From: a virus
DNA length: 64,000 nt
Direction: 5' to 3' (one strand)
Virus record (IMG/VR): IMGVR_UViG_3300049855_000474
Coordinates: 89,376-153,375 of that record
Below, piece after piece: positions 16,379 through 23,824 of this stretch. Under the pieces are notes generated by a model that saw only the letters and a list, made by a program, of their open reading frames with translations, was not told the origin of the DNA and ran no database searches. How positions within the stretch are numbered: the first letter of the stretch is position 1; every line of letters starts with the position of its first letter. Made by a program: the position numbers and the translations under genes.

Positions 16379-17560
16379 TTACAGTAAGCCAATTCTCGAA
16401 AGAAGAGGAAGTATTTGCCCTGTCCCAGCAGGACCTCGAAACACAGGAACAACAACACTAGAAAGACCGTAATCATAAGGACGAGTAGCAAGAGAACCCA
16501 CACTGTTTCTACGAAGAAGATTTCTCTTGACTTTTGGAAGCTCTGTACGGATATATTCACCTAAACGACTGATGGCACTTTCGTAAGTACCAGTACGATC
16601 AGTATCAAGAGTAATAGTTTGACCCGAAAAGTTGAACTTCAACTCACCTTCAGCGATAAATTGAGCCTGAAGTCCCCACCAAGCAGCAGCGGCTATCAAA
16701 AAAGTATCAATTCCAGCCATACTAGAAATTGTACCAAAGCCCCACATAGTGATAGGGTTGAAGGAATTCACGATACCTAGCCCACGAACAAAATATTCGT
16801 ACATATCAGAATCTGAATAGGCTTGAACGTGACCTTCTTTTTTCTGAACCTTATCCATTAACATACGAAGAGAAGGCTGTAGAAACCAAAATTGTGATTC
16901 AGGTACTCGAATTTGTTGAATAAAATGTTGAGATGGTGATATTGGCGTCTCTCTAATAGCCCAAGTGGCTATGTAGCTGCCTACTTGCAGTTCTGAGGTA
17001 TCTGCATAATACATAATGAAGCCATCAGTATTGACTTTAACAGGGGTATAGGTCTCAACCTGCCCACCAGTATTCATCAAAGTGACAGAAAGTGAGCTAG
17101 GTTCCCTAGCCATTTTAAGGAATAAACGCTCAGAAGTGTTTTCAAGAGTGAGGTTGGTATAGGCTCTCTCCTCAGAAGTAGCGACAATATTGTCTATTAC
17201 AGTGAAAAATTGAGTCTTAGAGACCTGGCGTCCACCAGCAGTAAAGAGAATCCAATCAATACGCCAATTCTGGTCTGTAACGGACAACTCAGCATCTGCT
17301 GGAACAAACCAACTATAACGATAGCGACCATCACCCAAAGAAATCGCTACAGCCTGCTGTATTATCTCCTCCGAAGGAGAAACAATACTAACCGAAGGAT
17401 ACTGAGCAGGATCTATCGGAACAAGGGGATCCCCCACCTCATCTAGGAATAGTTGCTCGAAAATGGTATTTACCCCTCGAACAACTTTTTGTGGTGTTAT
17501 AGCTTGTACCATCCTTATCAAATAACGTTGGGCTACCTGTATAATAGTAATAATTGGCAA
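16379..17560 (-). CDS. Probable tail or neck protein, first gene of the leftward arm
   Basis: 393 residues. The start is TTG 17560 with AAGGAG 12 bases upstream; ATG 17512 has a ribosome site too close to it. The N-terminal 200 residues are two Ig-like beta domains (SIVSPSEEIIQQ ... DWILFTAGGRQ). The C-terminal part is helical and hydrophobic (TFLIAAAAWWGLQAQFIAEG), then basic. Conserved in style with tail-sheath-adjacent or neck proteins, but no firm family. Confidence 0.7.
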   Translation of the reverse strand: MPIITIIQVAQRYLIRMVQAITPQKVVRGVNTIFEQLFLDEVGDPLVPIDPAQYPSVSIVSPSEEIIQQAVAISLGDGRYRYSWFVPADAELSVTDQNWRIDWILFTAGGRQVSKTQFFTVIDNIVATSEERAYTNLTLENTSERLFLKMAREPSSLSVTLMNTGGQVETYTPVKVNTDGFIMYYADTSELQVGSYIATWAIRETPISPSQHFIQQIRVPESQFWFLQPSLRMLMDKVQKKEGHVQAYSDSDMYEYFVRGLGIVNSFNPITMWGFGTISSMAGIDTFLIAAAAWWGLQAQFIAEGELKFNFSGQTITLDTDRTGTYESAISRLGEYIRTELPKVKRNLLRRNSVGSLATRPYDYGLSSVVVPVFRGPAGTGQILPLLSRIGLL

Positions 17561-17591
17561 GTTACGCTAGCACTCCTTATTTAATAGGAGA

Positions 17592-18719
17592 ATGCCTGTT
17601 AAAGGATATAGACCGCCTGACGTAGACAGGGTCACCACCGATACTGACGTGTTGGATGACTTGGTTCAGCGCCATGTGCGCGAAGACCTACTTCCAATGA
17701 TCGCACAGAAATCTAGAAATGCCCTCAATGTTACACCGGTCTACATTGAGTATTTTCAAAGGCTCAAGACAGGCAGGCGCTGTTCTTGCTTTACTGTAGA
17801 AACGGATGCAGGCGGTCAATGTCCAGCCTGCTTTGGTACAGGTATCGTAGGCGGATACACTAAACGTGGTACCAAAACGGAAGTATTTGACGTTACCTAC
17901 CAAAATGTAGTGGCGGCTAACGTCCAAGCGGATTACAGTAATAGTACAAGACCTGTTTACTGGACCCTGGTGGATACAGCGGTCTATGGAACCCTAGAGT
18001 TTACAGTACAGGTTAATAAAAATTGTGGTCTTCTGGACGTTTACGAAATTAGAGACTATCAACCTACAGGCACTCTGATTCAGTACTTTGTGAGGGCAGA
18101 CGACGAAATCAACTTCGTAGCTATGACCCGAGCAGCACTAGAACAACGGCTAACAACAAGTTTTCTACATTTCAAAATTACAATAAAACGTAATAGTCCG
18201 GCAGCACCTCTACCGAAACTACAATTGTTTAGGTTTTCTTATCGGCTGCTTCGTTTGTCTTGTTTGCGTGCGGATATCCCGAGAGTAACAGAAAGCCAAA
18301 CACTAGAAGAGCTAGGACTCTATCAAAGCTGGACTAATCAGTCATATTTTCTAGACAACACGCTCAAAAACTGCTCAACCGAGGATTTTCTGATAAACCT
18401 ACAGGATAATACAAGATGGAAGGTAAACGAAGTAAAGGGAAATGCTCCACTGAACATCACCTTGTCGTGGGACCTAACTTGCCGTCTTGTTCTTGATACA
18501 GAACCTTATGCACTGGTACCAGCAGGCGTCGTAGATTCGAGTGTTTTGCCTTCTCAATTTATACGTTCTATACAAACTGACAAAGAGATTGTGGAACAGA
18601 CTCAACTTAATCCTGGGCATTTACGTCTACCTGGGAACAGGGCGGATCAAACTAACGTCAATCAAAGCCCCGTCGCGCCTGGTATTGCAGATGTGGCAAA
18701 ACCTAGTCGAAATACGTAA
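17592..18719 (+). CDS. Zinc-site virion protein, first gene of the rightward arm
   Basis: 375 residues, ATG with TAGGAGA upstream, only 31 bases from the divergent leftward start. Near residue 63 it has C-S-C, then CPACFGTGIVGGY, a zinc-ribbon or DnaJ-like knuckle. The rest is beta-rich. In my recollection this knuckle occurs in a family of conserved phage structural proteins of unknown role; the assignment as a virion protein is inference. Confidence 0.7.
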   Translation: MPVKGYRPPDVDRVTTDTDVLDDLVQRHVREDLLPMIAQKSRNALNVTPVYIEYFQRLKTGRRCSCFTVETDAGGQCPACFGTGIVGGYTKRGTKTEVFDVTYQNVVAANVQADYSNSTRPVYWTLVDTAVYGTLEFTVQVNKNCGLLDVYEIRDYQPTGTLIQYFVRADDEINFVAMTRAALEQRLTTSFLHFKITIKRNSPAAPLPKLQLFRFSYRLLRLSCLRADIPRVTESQTLEELGLYQSWTNQSYFLDNTLKNCSTEDFLINLQDNTRWKVNEVKGNAPLNITLSWDLTCRLVLDTEPYALVPAGVVDSSVLPSQFIRSIQTDKEIVEQTQLNPGHLRLPGNRADQTNVNQSPVAPGIADVAKPSRNT

Positions 18720-18731
18720 ACGAGGAAGAAA

Positions 18732-19076
18732 ATGGCGACGATTACTATCAAGATAAATACTGCGACAGTACCGGAAAAAGCGGTTATCGTTCTAGGTGAT
18801 TATCAACACGTCAAAAATTTGAGTCAGACTGTATCGGTAAACAAACCTCCGGTAGTCAGCACACATCACGGAGTTTCTAGGACACAGGAGTCCTTTATAG
18901 GCGGTTTAGTAATCAGTCAGTACGAGCAATCGTACGACCAGGAAATTTTCAAGCGATGGAACTGGGGAATGATCGCCGAACTAGCCACATTGATTGAGAA
19001 AAACAAAGTTTCTGTGAAATTAGATGGGGCAGCCCAAACAGCAACCCAAATACGAGCAATGTACACTTCGACGTAA
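18732..19076 (+). CDS. Unknown protein, 114 residues
   Basis: ATG start with GAGGAAG upstream. Beta-rich N-terminus (MATITIKINTATVPEKAVIV) and a helical C-terminus (GMIAELATLIEKNKVSVKL). Small-virion-protein appearance, no recognised motif. It follows the zinc-site gene by 12 bases, so the two are probably co-transcribed. Confidence 0.7.
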   Translation: MATITIKINTATVPEKAVIVLGDYQHVKNLSQTVSVNKPPVVSTHHGVSRTQESFIGGLVISQYEQSYDQEIFKRWNWGMIAELATLIEKNKVSVKLDGAAQTATQIRAMYTST

Positions 19077-19085
19077 AGCTAAAAT

Positions 19086-19385
19086 ATGAAACCTACATAC
19101 ACCGAGAAGAGCATCGAAGGTATTCACTACTTCGCAATGTCAAAGACCGCCGCTGTTTCACAGGTGGTCCTTCGAATTTGTGAACTAGCAATATTGCATC
19201 GAGCGCATTTCGGAGATGTCATTCTTGACTTATCCGATGCTAAAGATTCAGATATCCCTTTACTCAATAGAGCTGTAAAGAAGTTGGTAGCGACCAATAG
19301 AAAAGTCGTAACCATAGGCAAACAATTTCAAAATATGCCCGTGCATACATCTATACAGTCTGCGGTGTCAGCCTTGAAGGATTAA
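19086..19385 (+). CDS. Unknown small protein, possibly STAS-like
   Basis: 99 residues. The order strand-helix-strand (DVILDLSDAKDSDIPLLN) followed by helix and VVTIGKQF resembles a STAS domain, a fold used by anti-sigma antagonists. The match is only by eye and lacks a clear phosphorylatable serine, so the function stays open. Confidence 0.65.
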   Translation: MKPTYTEKSIEGIHYFAMSKTAAVSQVVLRICELAILHRAHFGDVILDLSDAKDSDIPLLNRAVKKLVATNRKVVTIGKQFQNMPVHTSIQSAVSALKD

Positions 19386-19413
19386 AGTTTTAATGTAACC
19401 AGGAGAAGAGCCT

Positions 19414-19611
19414 ATGGCGTACGTTGTAGTGGATATGGTTAATGATACCGAAGAAATTCTCTGCAGTGATAAATGTTGCGCAAGTTGCAACTGTTCATTA
19501 GAGAACTGCACAACCTACGCAGCGGGGGCTTCGCAGATATGCGTCGATTGCGCCAAACAAGAAGCTGCAAAGTATCATGAACATGTGATGCCTAGGCTTG
19601 AAACTTACTAA
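19414..19611 (+). CDS. Cysteine-rich small protein, 65 residues
   Basis: ATG with AGGAGA upstream. Eight cysteines, in C-C-x-x-C-x-C order around residue 25 and C-x-x-C in ICVDC, suggest one or two zinc sites. Its neighbour at 19678 is also Cys-rich. Function unknown. Confidence 0.65.
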   Translation: MAYVVVDMVNDTEEILCSDKCCASCNCSLENCTTYAAGASQICVDCAKQEAAKYHEHVMPRLETY

Positions 19612-19677
19612 ATTTCCTTTAGTTTACTCTTAGCTTAATCTTTGGCTTACCACCTTACACACTAAAGGTGCTCAGCC

Positions 19678-19974
19678 ATGTCTAATACTATTATAGCTCT
19701 TGTAAGATGTACAGGATGTGAGGTAGACAGCCTGGCTCGTATCGTTCTTCAAGAACGTGAAGGTCAACCTTTCCGCTGTATTGAGCCTCCTAGACCCTGG
19801 CTATATGTATGGGCTGCTACAAGCAGTAAAGAAAAAGATTCAGTCTTCGCATGCTGTCGCTGGTGTGCTCGTGATATTATGGCGGAAATCGTCAACACGA
19901 CCAATGAAAAGATTGTGTACTCCTGGTGTGAGCAGACACAAGTTAGGGAGCGGTACGAGGTCAAAGATGAATGA
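19678..19974 (+). CDS. Cysteine-rich small protein, 98 residues
   Basis: ATG start. Cysteines occur as CTGC near the N-terminus and as CCRWCARD later, a possible zinc knuckle. No enzyme motif. A 23-residue open frame overlapping its stop is not called as a gene. Confidence 0.65.
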   Translation: MSNTIIALVRCTGCEVDSLARIVLQEREGQPFRCIEPPRPWLYVWAATSSKEKDSVFACCRWCARDIMAEIVNTTNEKIVYSWCEQTQVRERYEVKDE

Positions 19975-20071
19975 GAGTCGTTATATAATTGAAGGATGCG
20001 AAAAGTGTATCCAAGGCAGTATAAGCCTAATACACTAGTAATTTCGAGAACCTCCAAGGAAGGAAGGAGGA

Positions 20072-20149
20072 CGGGGTCAATGACTAAAAGCAAAAAGTCG
20101 ATTAAGAAAACTCTAAATCGACCGAAACGTGTTTTGGGTCTTGACCCCG
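20072..20149 (+). promoter_or_regulatory. Inverted repeat pairing the start codon with the DPG codons
   Basis: CGGGGTCAA (20072-20080) and TTGACCCCG (20141-20149) are perfect 9-bp complements. The first arm ends on the A of the ATG; the second ends three bases before the in-frame TAA. In the mRNA this would mask the start and put a stem just before the stop. A smaller hairpin with a CTTG loop also forms within GGGTCTTGACCC. Confidence 0.55.
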
Positions 20150-20583
20150 GTTAAATTTGCACCGTGAACTTTGCATTTAGTTTCTTAGTAGACGGCACAC
20201 TAGAGGAAACTGGTTGGTTAAAGCCTCAACCGAATGTCACAGATGACGCTGCTTTCCTTAATAACATCATAGAACTAATTCTTAGACTAAAGCCAGATGC
20301 CATAATAGCAGAACGCTATATGTTTCGTGGTATACAGAGCATACAAACTGAGCTAATTAGCCAAATGCTGGGACGCATAGCCATTATCACCAGGTATTAT
20401 CTAGGTCAAGAATTGTATCAGATTACAGCGTCGCAATGGAAAAACTTCTATAAAGTCAAGAAGCTAAAGAACGGTGTATACGACCTGTTCCCAGAAGACA
20501 CAGAGAGATTTGACCTAATCCACCAAGTGGACGCTGCCTGTATCGCTAAATACGGACAAGAGCGTTGGTGTTTACTAAAATGA
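20080..20583 (+). CDS. RuvC-like resolvase with an in-frame TAA after the first motif
   Basis: RNase H-fold nuclease of the RuvC type, which cuts branched DNA. ATG 20080 (GGAGGA upstream) reads MTKSKKSIKKTLNRPKRV and then GLDPG, holding the first catalytic Asp. The next codon is TAA (20152-20154). The same frame stays open after it: ICTVNFAFSFLVDG, then AIIAERYMFRG (catalytic Glu) and HQVDAACIAKYG (final acid). If the nine bases TAAATTTGC are skipped, the motif reads DPGTVNFAFSF, as in normal family members. A GTG at 20164 would make a product without the first Asp. Either recoding (readthrough or bypass), a recent mutation or a sequencing error explains this. Confidence 0.7.
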
Positions 20584-20867
20584 CAGATTTCAACAAAGAA
20601 TATCCAGCCTGGTCAGTAAATAAACAAGAAGCCAAGAAAATTGGGGATCGTTTAGGTGTGGACTGGACAAGATTCCCTATCGAAGAGTTTCAAAAAGGGA
20701 TTGAAATTGAGTTCGAACACGTGACCGACATCGTGGAAGCTGCTCGGATTGCTATTATGCACCTAGTAGAATCTAAAACTTACTACAGGGACTTGGAGAG
20801 TGTTGAAAATAAAAAGGTCTCCGAGCACAGAAAAGTTCTCCTTGCCTTTATTAGGCAAGATCGATAG
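20580..20867 (+). CDS. DUF5661-like protein
   Basis: 95 residues from ATG 20580, overlapping the previous TGA (ATGA). The pattern G-V-D-W, then F..G.E.E.EHV.D, then I.H L.E..YY..L matches what I know of DUF5661, small proteins of unknown role found in phages and bacteria. No catalytic motif is evident. Confidence 0.7.
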   Translation: MTDFNKEYPAWSVNKQEAKKIGDRLGVDWTRFPIEEFQKGIEIEFEHVTDIVEAARIAIMHLVESKTYYRDLESVENKKVSEHRKVLLAFIRQDR

Positions 20868-21150
20868 TTAAGCTCACCTACCATGTGTAGGTAGAGTAAC
20901 GGGGTTGTTAGGCAACCCCAGCCTTTTCACAGCAAGCTAGGCAATAGTGCTGACCTGACGGGTCCTTGCTGTAAAACCGACGTTGAAAAGCGTCCGTTAC
21001 GGAAACACTCAGCGCCCCGGCAAGTCTGGTTCAAAGAGTGAGACTCTAATGTCTAGGAGGGAATCATATGGAACTATGTAGTCTAGAGGCATGCAACCCC
21101 GAGCCGGCAGGTAAGCAGCAAAGTCGAGCCTAATATTCCCTGAAAACTTA
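20868..21150 (+). ncRNA. Structured intergenic RNA, possible group I-like ribozyme
   Basis: A 283-base gene-free stretch dense in complementary segments. Stable hairpins open it (ACCTAC/GTAGGT near 20877-20893; GGGGTTG 20901-20907 with CAACCCC 20913-20919). The following helices occur in the nesting order of a group I intron core: P3 20937-20943 with 21050-21056 (7 bp, one G-U); P4 20947-20953 with 21009-21015 (7 bp, one G-U); P5 20956-20961 with 20994-20999; P6 21017-21020 with 21026-21029; P7 21041-21045 with 21080-21084. P7 and P3 form the expected pseudoknot, and AGACU then AAUGUC, and UAGUC, resemble group I conserved elements. Against it: long J6/7, weak P8, no interrupted gene. A competing helix (20929-20936 with 20965-20972) also exists. 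Confidence 0.4.
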
Positions 21151-21151
21151 C

Positions 21152-21176
21152 AAAGCCCACCAAAAAGGTGGGCTTT
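21152..21176. terminator. Bidirectional terminator hairpin
   Basis: AAAGCCCACC and GGTGGGCTTT form a 10-bp stem with a five-A loop. It lies between convergent transcription units (rightward from 20867 or the RNA, leftward gene stop at 21184) and has A/T ends on both sides, so it can serve both strands. Confidence 0.85.
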
Positions 21177-21183
21177 CCTAATT

Positions 21184-22158
21184 CTAGACAACTCGATTGA
21201 ATTCCTCTTGAAGAGAGGAGATATCCACTCGAATAGGACCGTAGTTTTCAATCATGCGATCCTGAATAACCGATGTTTTTTCACTGAAAGCGGCTAACCA
21301 AGTAGGCGCCTTACCCACACGCTTAGTCAAAGCCAGAGAATTATCGGGAACTTCCTCAGGAAATAAATCAGAAAGACCAAAATGCAGATGCTCTTGAAGG
21401 AGCCCATTTAGTAATTTAGAGGAGAGACCTAATGCTTCCTCTAAGTTACCTTGGGTGTTATACTTACGAATGGCCCAATTCAAGACCTCTGTAATCTCAA
21501 CCCCGCACGAAGATTCCAAAGATAGGACATGAACAGGCTTAGAAATCGAACAAGAAATACTACAATACTTATACCCATGATCTTCAATAGGAGCTTCGGT
21601 TAATGGTTGTTCACAAACAGAACATACAGAAAAATTCAACAAAGTTACAAAACGAGAATCGATCTCATACCCAGAGGTAGTATCTACCGATTCCTGACGT
21701 AAGAATAGCAATGCTTTATTGGTATCCTCGGTAATTTGCTTATGAGGGGTCCCGAGAATCATGCTCAACTCCAAGGTACTGAGCGTATCTACCTTGTGCT
21801 TACTCATATAAACTAAAATACAGTTTCGTACTCCTGGGTAGGTAGTGTAAAAAGAACAGTCACGAAGAGCACAATCAGTAATAATAGGCTCACCATGAAC
21901 TTTACACTTGACGTCTCCGACCTTAGCGCGAGCGGTTTGCCATAAACCTAACTTCTGAAGAGCCGAAACTGCCATATTCTTATCAAATATTGACATAATC
22001 TCTAATGATTTAGGCATATTACAAGCACTACAGGCTTGTAATGCTGGTAAACCACTTTGAGAGAGTTCGGATTCTAGCTGATCGCAAGTTGAACTACGTT
22101 CGAGTCCGTGCTTACAAGAAGCATCTTTTAGTACAGTCAAAGTATATTTTGATGACAT
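21184..22158 (-). CDS. Cysteine-rich protein, possible regulator, only leftward gene of the right arm
   Basis: 324 residues. Several cysteine pairs (CSAC near residue 43; CKVHGEP; CSVC and CSISC in the middle) suggest two or three zinc sites. Residues 120-165 (LSTLELSMILGTPHKQI) look like a winged-helix or HTH segment. It runs against all neighbours, faces its own terminator and shares a divergent control region with the gene at 22262. That layout is typical of a regulator, though no family is recognised. Confidence 0.75.
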   Translation of the reverse strand: MSSKYTLTVLKDASCKHGLERSSTCDQLESELSQSGLPALQACSACNMPKSLEIMSIFDKNMAVSALQKLGLWQTARAKVGDVKCKVHGEPIITDCALRDCSFYTTYPGVRNCILVYMSKHKVDTLSTLELSMILGTPHKQITEDTNKALLFLRQESVDTTSGYEIDSRFVTLLNFSVCSVCEQPLTEAPIEDHGYKYCSISCSISKPVHVLSLESSCGVEITEVLNWAIRKYNTQGNLEEALGLSSKLLNGLLQEHLHFGLSDLFPEEVPDNSLALTKRVGKAPTWLAAFSEKTSVIQDRMIENYGPIRVDISSLQEEFNRVV

Positions 22159-22210
22159 ATGCTAGCTTTTACAGTTAATGGTTATATATTTGGGAGGATA
22201 CCTAACCCTC

Positions 22211-22232
22211 TTGTCTGTTTATCTAAAGACAA
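22211..22232. promoter_or_regulatory. Inverted repeat in the divergent control region
   Basis: TTGTCT and AGACAA with 10 bases between them lie in the 103-base gap separating the leftward gene at 22158 from the rightward gene at 22262. Symmetry and place would suit an operator for one or both. No clear -35/-10 pair could be assigned. Confidence 0.4.
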
Positions 22233-22261
22233 TTCGCCGTTTCAGGAACCAGGAGAAAACA

Positions 22262-23092
22262 ATGAGTAATAAGATACTCGAGCGATTCGCGGCGAAGACC
22301 GCTAAAGCGGGACTTGCTTCCCGTGGTGATATGTATGTTACGGATGTACAGAGAATTGATAATTCCAAATGCCGAGTGCTTGTTGGTTATTCAAAACTAG
22401 CAGGCGGGGTACCAACGATCCCACAGCTGGAGCAATATTTTCAGCAAACTTTCGGCAACAAAGTGATTGCCCAGACTAGTTCGGCTCAAAGCCATGAAGC
22501 AGAAGCGGCTATTAGCTTGCTTGTCACTCTGAATACGCCTAGTCGACCACTTTCGGATATGAATGATATGATCCGAGTGTCGGCAACTTCTTTCATGGAT
22601 GAGAATACGAAGCATCTCTGGCAGGTGGTGGACACAGGCTCCAACAAGTATCTCACTCGCGAAGCGGAAGAGAATGTTGCGGAGATCGTGGAAGCACGTC
22701 GTTCGCGTACGAGCAAGAAAGAAGCTCGTTTCGTGAATCTTAAGACAGCGGCTCCCATGGCTATGGCAGGTGATACGGTCAAGTTTATGAGCCCACAGAA
22801 TGTGGTTCTAATGGGTGAGATTTCTACCATCAGCGACGCCAAGGCTACAATAAAAGCTAACGGAGGCTCTTTCTCTGTGGATCGACAAGCCATTATCCAG
22901 GTGGTGGAGCGTGCTTCGAAATCTGTCCAGAGCAACAAGAATATTCTTGAAGACTATTTTACTAAAGCCTACGGCGACCCTGCATTTGCCAAGCAGCTAA
23001 CGGATAAGCAGTCCCAGGACCTTCACGGTCTTGGTACTACTGTACCAGCTACCCCTTCCGTAAAGGTACCAGGACGCAAAGACGGCGAGTGA
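22262..23092 (+). CDS. Unknown abundant protein, 276 residues
   Basis: Start ATG 22262 has a strong site (CCAGGAGAAAACA); an upstream in-frame start would read into the control region. The codons are GC-richer than those of most neighbours, and a strong terminator follows, so it looks like a well-expressed single-gene unit. The N-terminus is basic (ILERFAAKTAKAG), the middle mixed alpha/beta, the C-terminus low in complexity (TTVPATPSVKVPGR). Internal virion or DNA-binding roles are possible; none can be shown. Confidence 0.75.
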   Translation: MSNKILERFAAKTAKAGLASRGDMYVTDVQRIDNSKCRVLVGYSKLAGGVPTIPQLEQYFQQTFGNKVIAQTSSAQSHEAEAAISLLVTLNTPSRPLSDMNDMIRVSATSFMDENTKHLWQVVDTGSNKYLTREAEENVAEIVEARRSRTSKKEARFVNLKTAAPMAMAGDTVKFMSPQNVVLMGEISTISDAKATIKANGGSFSVDRQAIIQVVERASKSVQSNKNILEDYFTKAYGDPAFAKQLTDKQSQDLHGLGTTVPATPSVKVPGRKDGE

Positions 23093-23124
23093 AGCAGCAG
23101 ACGAGAGTTAGGTAATTGAAGAAT

Positions 23125-23160
23125 TGGCCTGTGCCTGAGAAGGCCCAGGTCATTTTTTTT
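23125..23160 (+). terminator. Rho-independent terminator
   Basis: Two stacked stems, TGGCCTG/CAGGTCA (one G-U) and GCCT/AGGC with a GAGA loop, are followed by eight T. It ends the unit of the 276-residue gene and isolates the terminase operon. Confidence 0.9.
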
Positions 23161-23191
23161 GGAACCAAGTACGATACTGTAAAGGTCTAAG

Positions 23192-23806
23192 ATGTCACAA
23201 GAATCATGTGAAATTTGCGAACTGGATATCACGACAGTAGAGCAAGTGAAACAATTATACCAATCTGGACAAGAGCCTGAAGAGATCGGTATAACTTTAG
23301 GTATCGACTTTGAGAGCCTTCAGAAGCATTGTCACGCCTGTATTAAACGACCAAGAAGCCAGCAAGAGCGCTATCGAGAGCTAATCGACCAGCTAGAGGA
23401 AGATGTCGGGCATGCTCGACAGGCTATGATTAAAAGACCCGATTCTCCCGGATTACAGCAAGGCTACGCTAGAATAGTTACGGAATATCGCGATGCTATT
23501 TCTAAAAACGAAGACCTGATTAAACCTGAAGATACGGTTACAGACCTTATAGTTAGGGTTATTAATCCACTGATTCGGGAAACCCTAAAGGGTATCACCG
23601 AAGAGATTGCTAAGCTACGAGGCGAGTTACAAGCAGCAGGGATAGCCCCGGACATAGCTGCCAAACTCCTGGAAGAATTTTTCAAGCGGTCTGCGATACG
23701 CCTCAAAGCAACAACAACAGGAGCTGTCATAAACATGAATAGCTATTTTGGTGCTGTAGATGACCCGATGAAAAAAGATCGCACAATAGAGAAAACAATT
23801 CAGTAA
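23192..23806 (+). CDS. Possible small terminase subunit
   Basis: 204 residues. The N-terminus has C-x-x-C (CEIC) and a helix-turn-helix-like stretch (VKQLYQSGQEPEEIGITLGI) followed by HCHAC, a zinc-associated DNA-binding look. The middle is a long helical, coiled-coil-like region (residues 75-170). A small DNA-recognition protein two genes before the large terminase suggests the small subunit. This rests on position and HTH only. Confidence 0.6.
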   Translation: MSQESCEICELDITTVEQVKQLYQSGQEPEEIGITLGIDFESLQKHCHACIKRPRSQQERYRELIDQLEEDVGHARQAMIKRPDSPGLQQGYARIVTEYRDAISKNEDLIKPEDTVTDLIVRVINPLIRETLKGITEEIAKLRGELQAAGIAPDIAAKLLEEFFKRSAIRLKATTTGAVINMNSYFGAVDDPMKKDRTIEKTIQ

Positions 23807-23824
23807 AAGCTGACTGGGGAGCAC

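Noticed and set aside
19967-20038. 23-residue open frame with two cysteines
   Set aside because: Coupled to the previous stop but too short and without other support.
20150-20200. Programmed +1 or -1 frameshift around the TAA
   Set aside because: Both shifted frames meet a stop (TGA or TAG) within about 30 bases, so a single shift cannot restore the gene.
20164-20583. RuvC-like gene simply starting at GTG 20164
   Set aside because: It would lack the first catalytic Asp, while the missing DPG motif is present in frame just upstream with a strong ribosome site.
20929-20972. ACAGCAAG/CTTGCTGT hairpin as the main fold of the intergenic RNA
   Set aside because: It is a good 8-bp stem but excludes the P3-P5 arrangement; kept as a competing fold, not listed separately.
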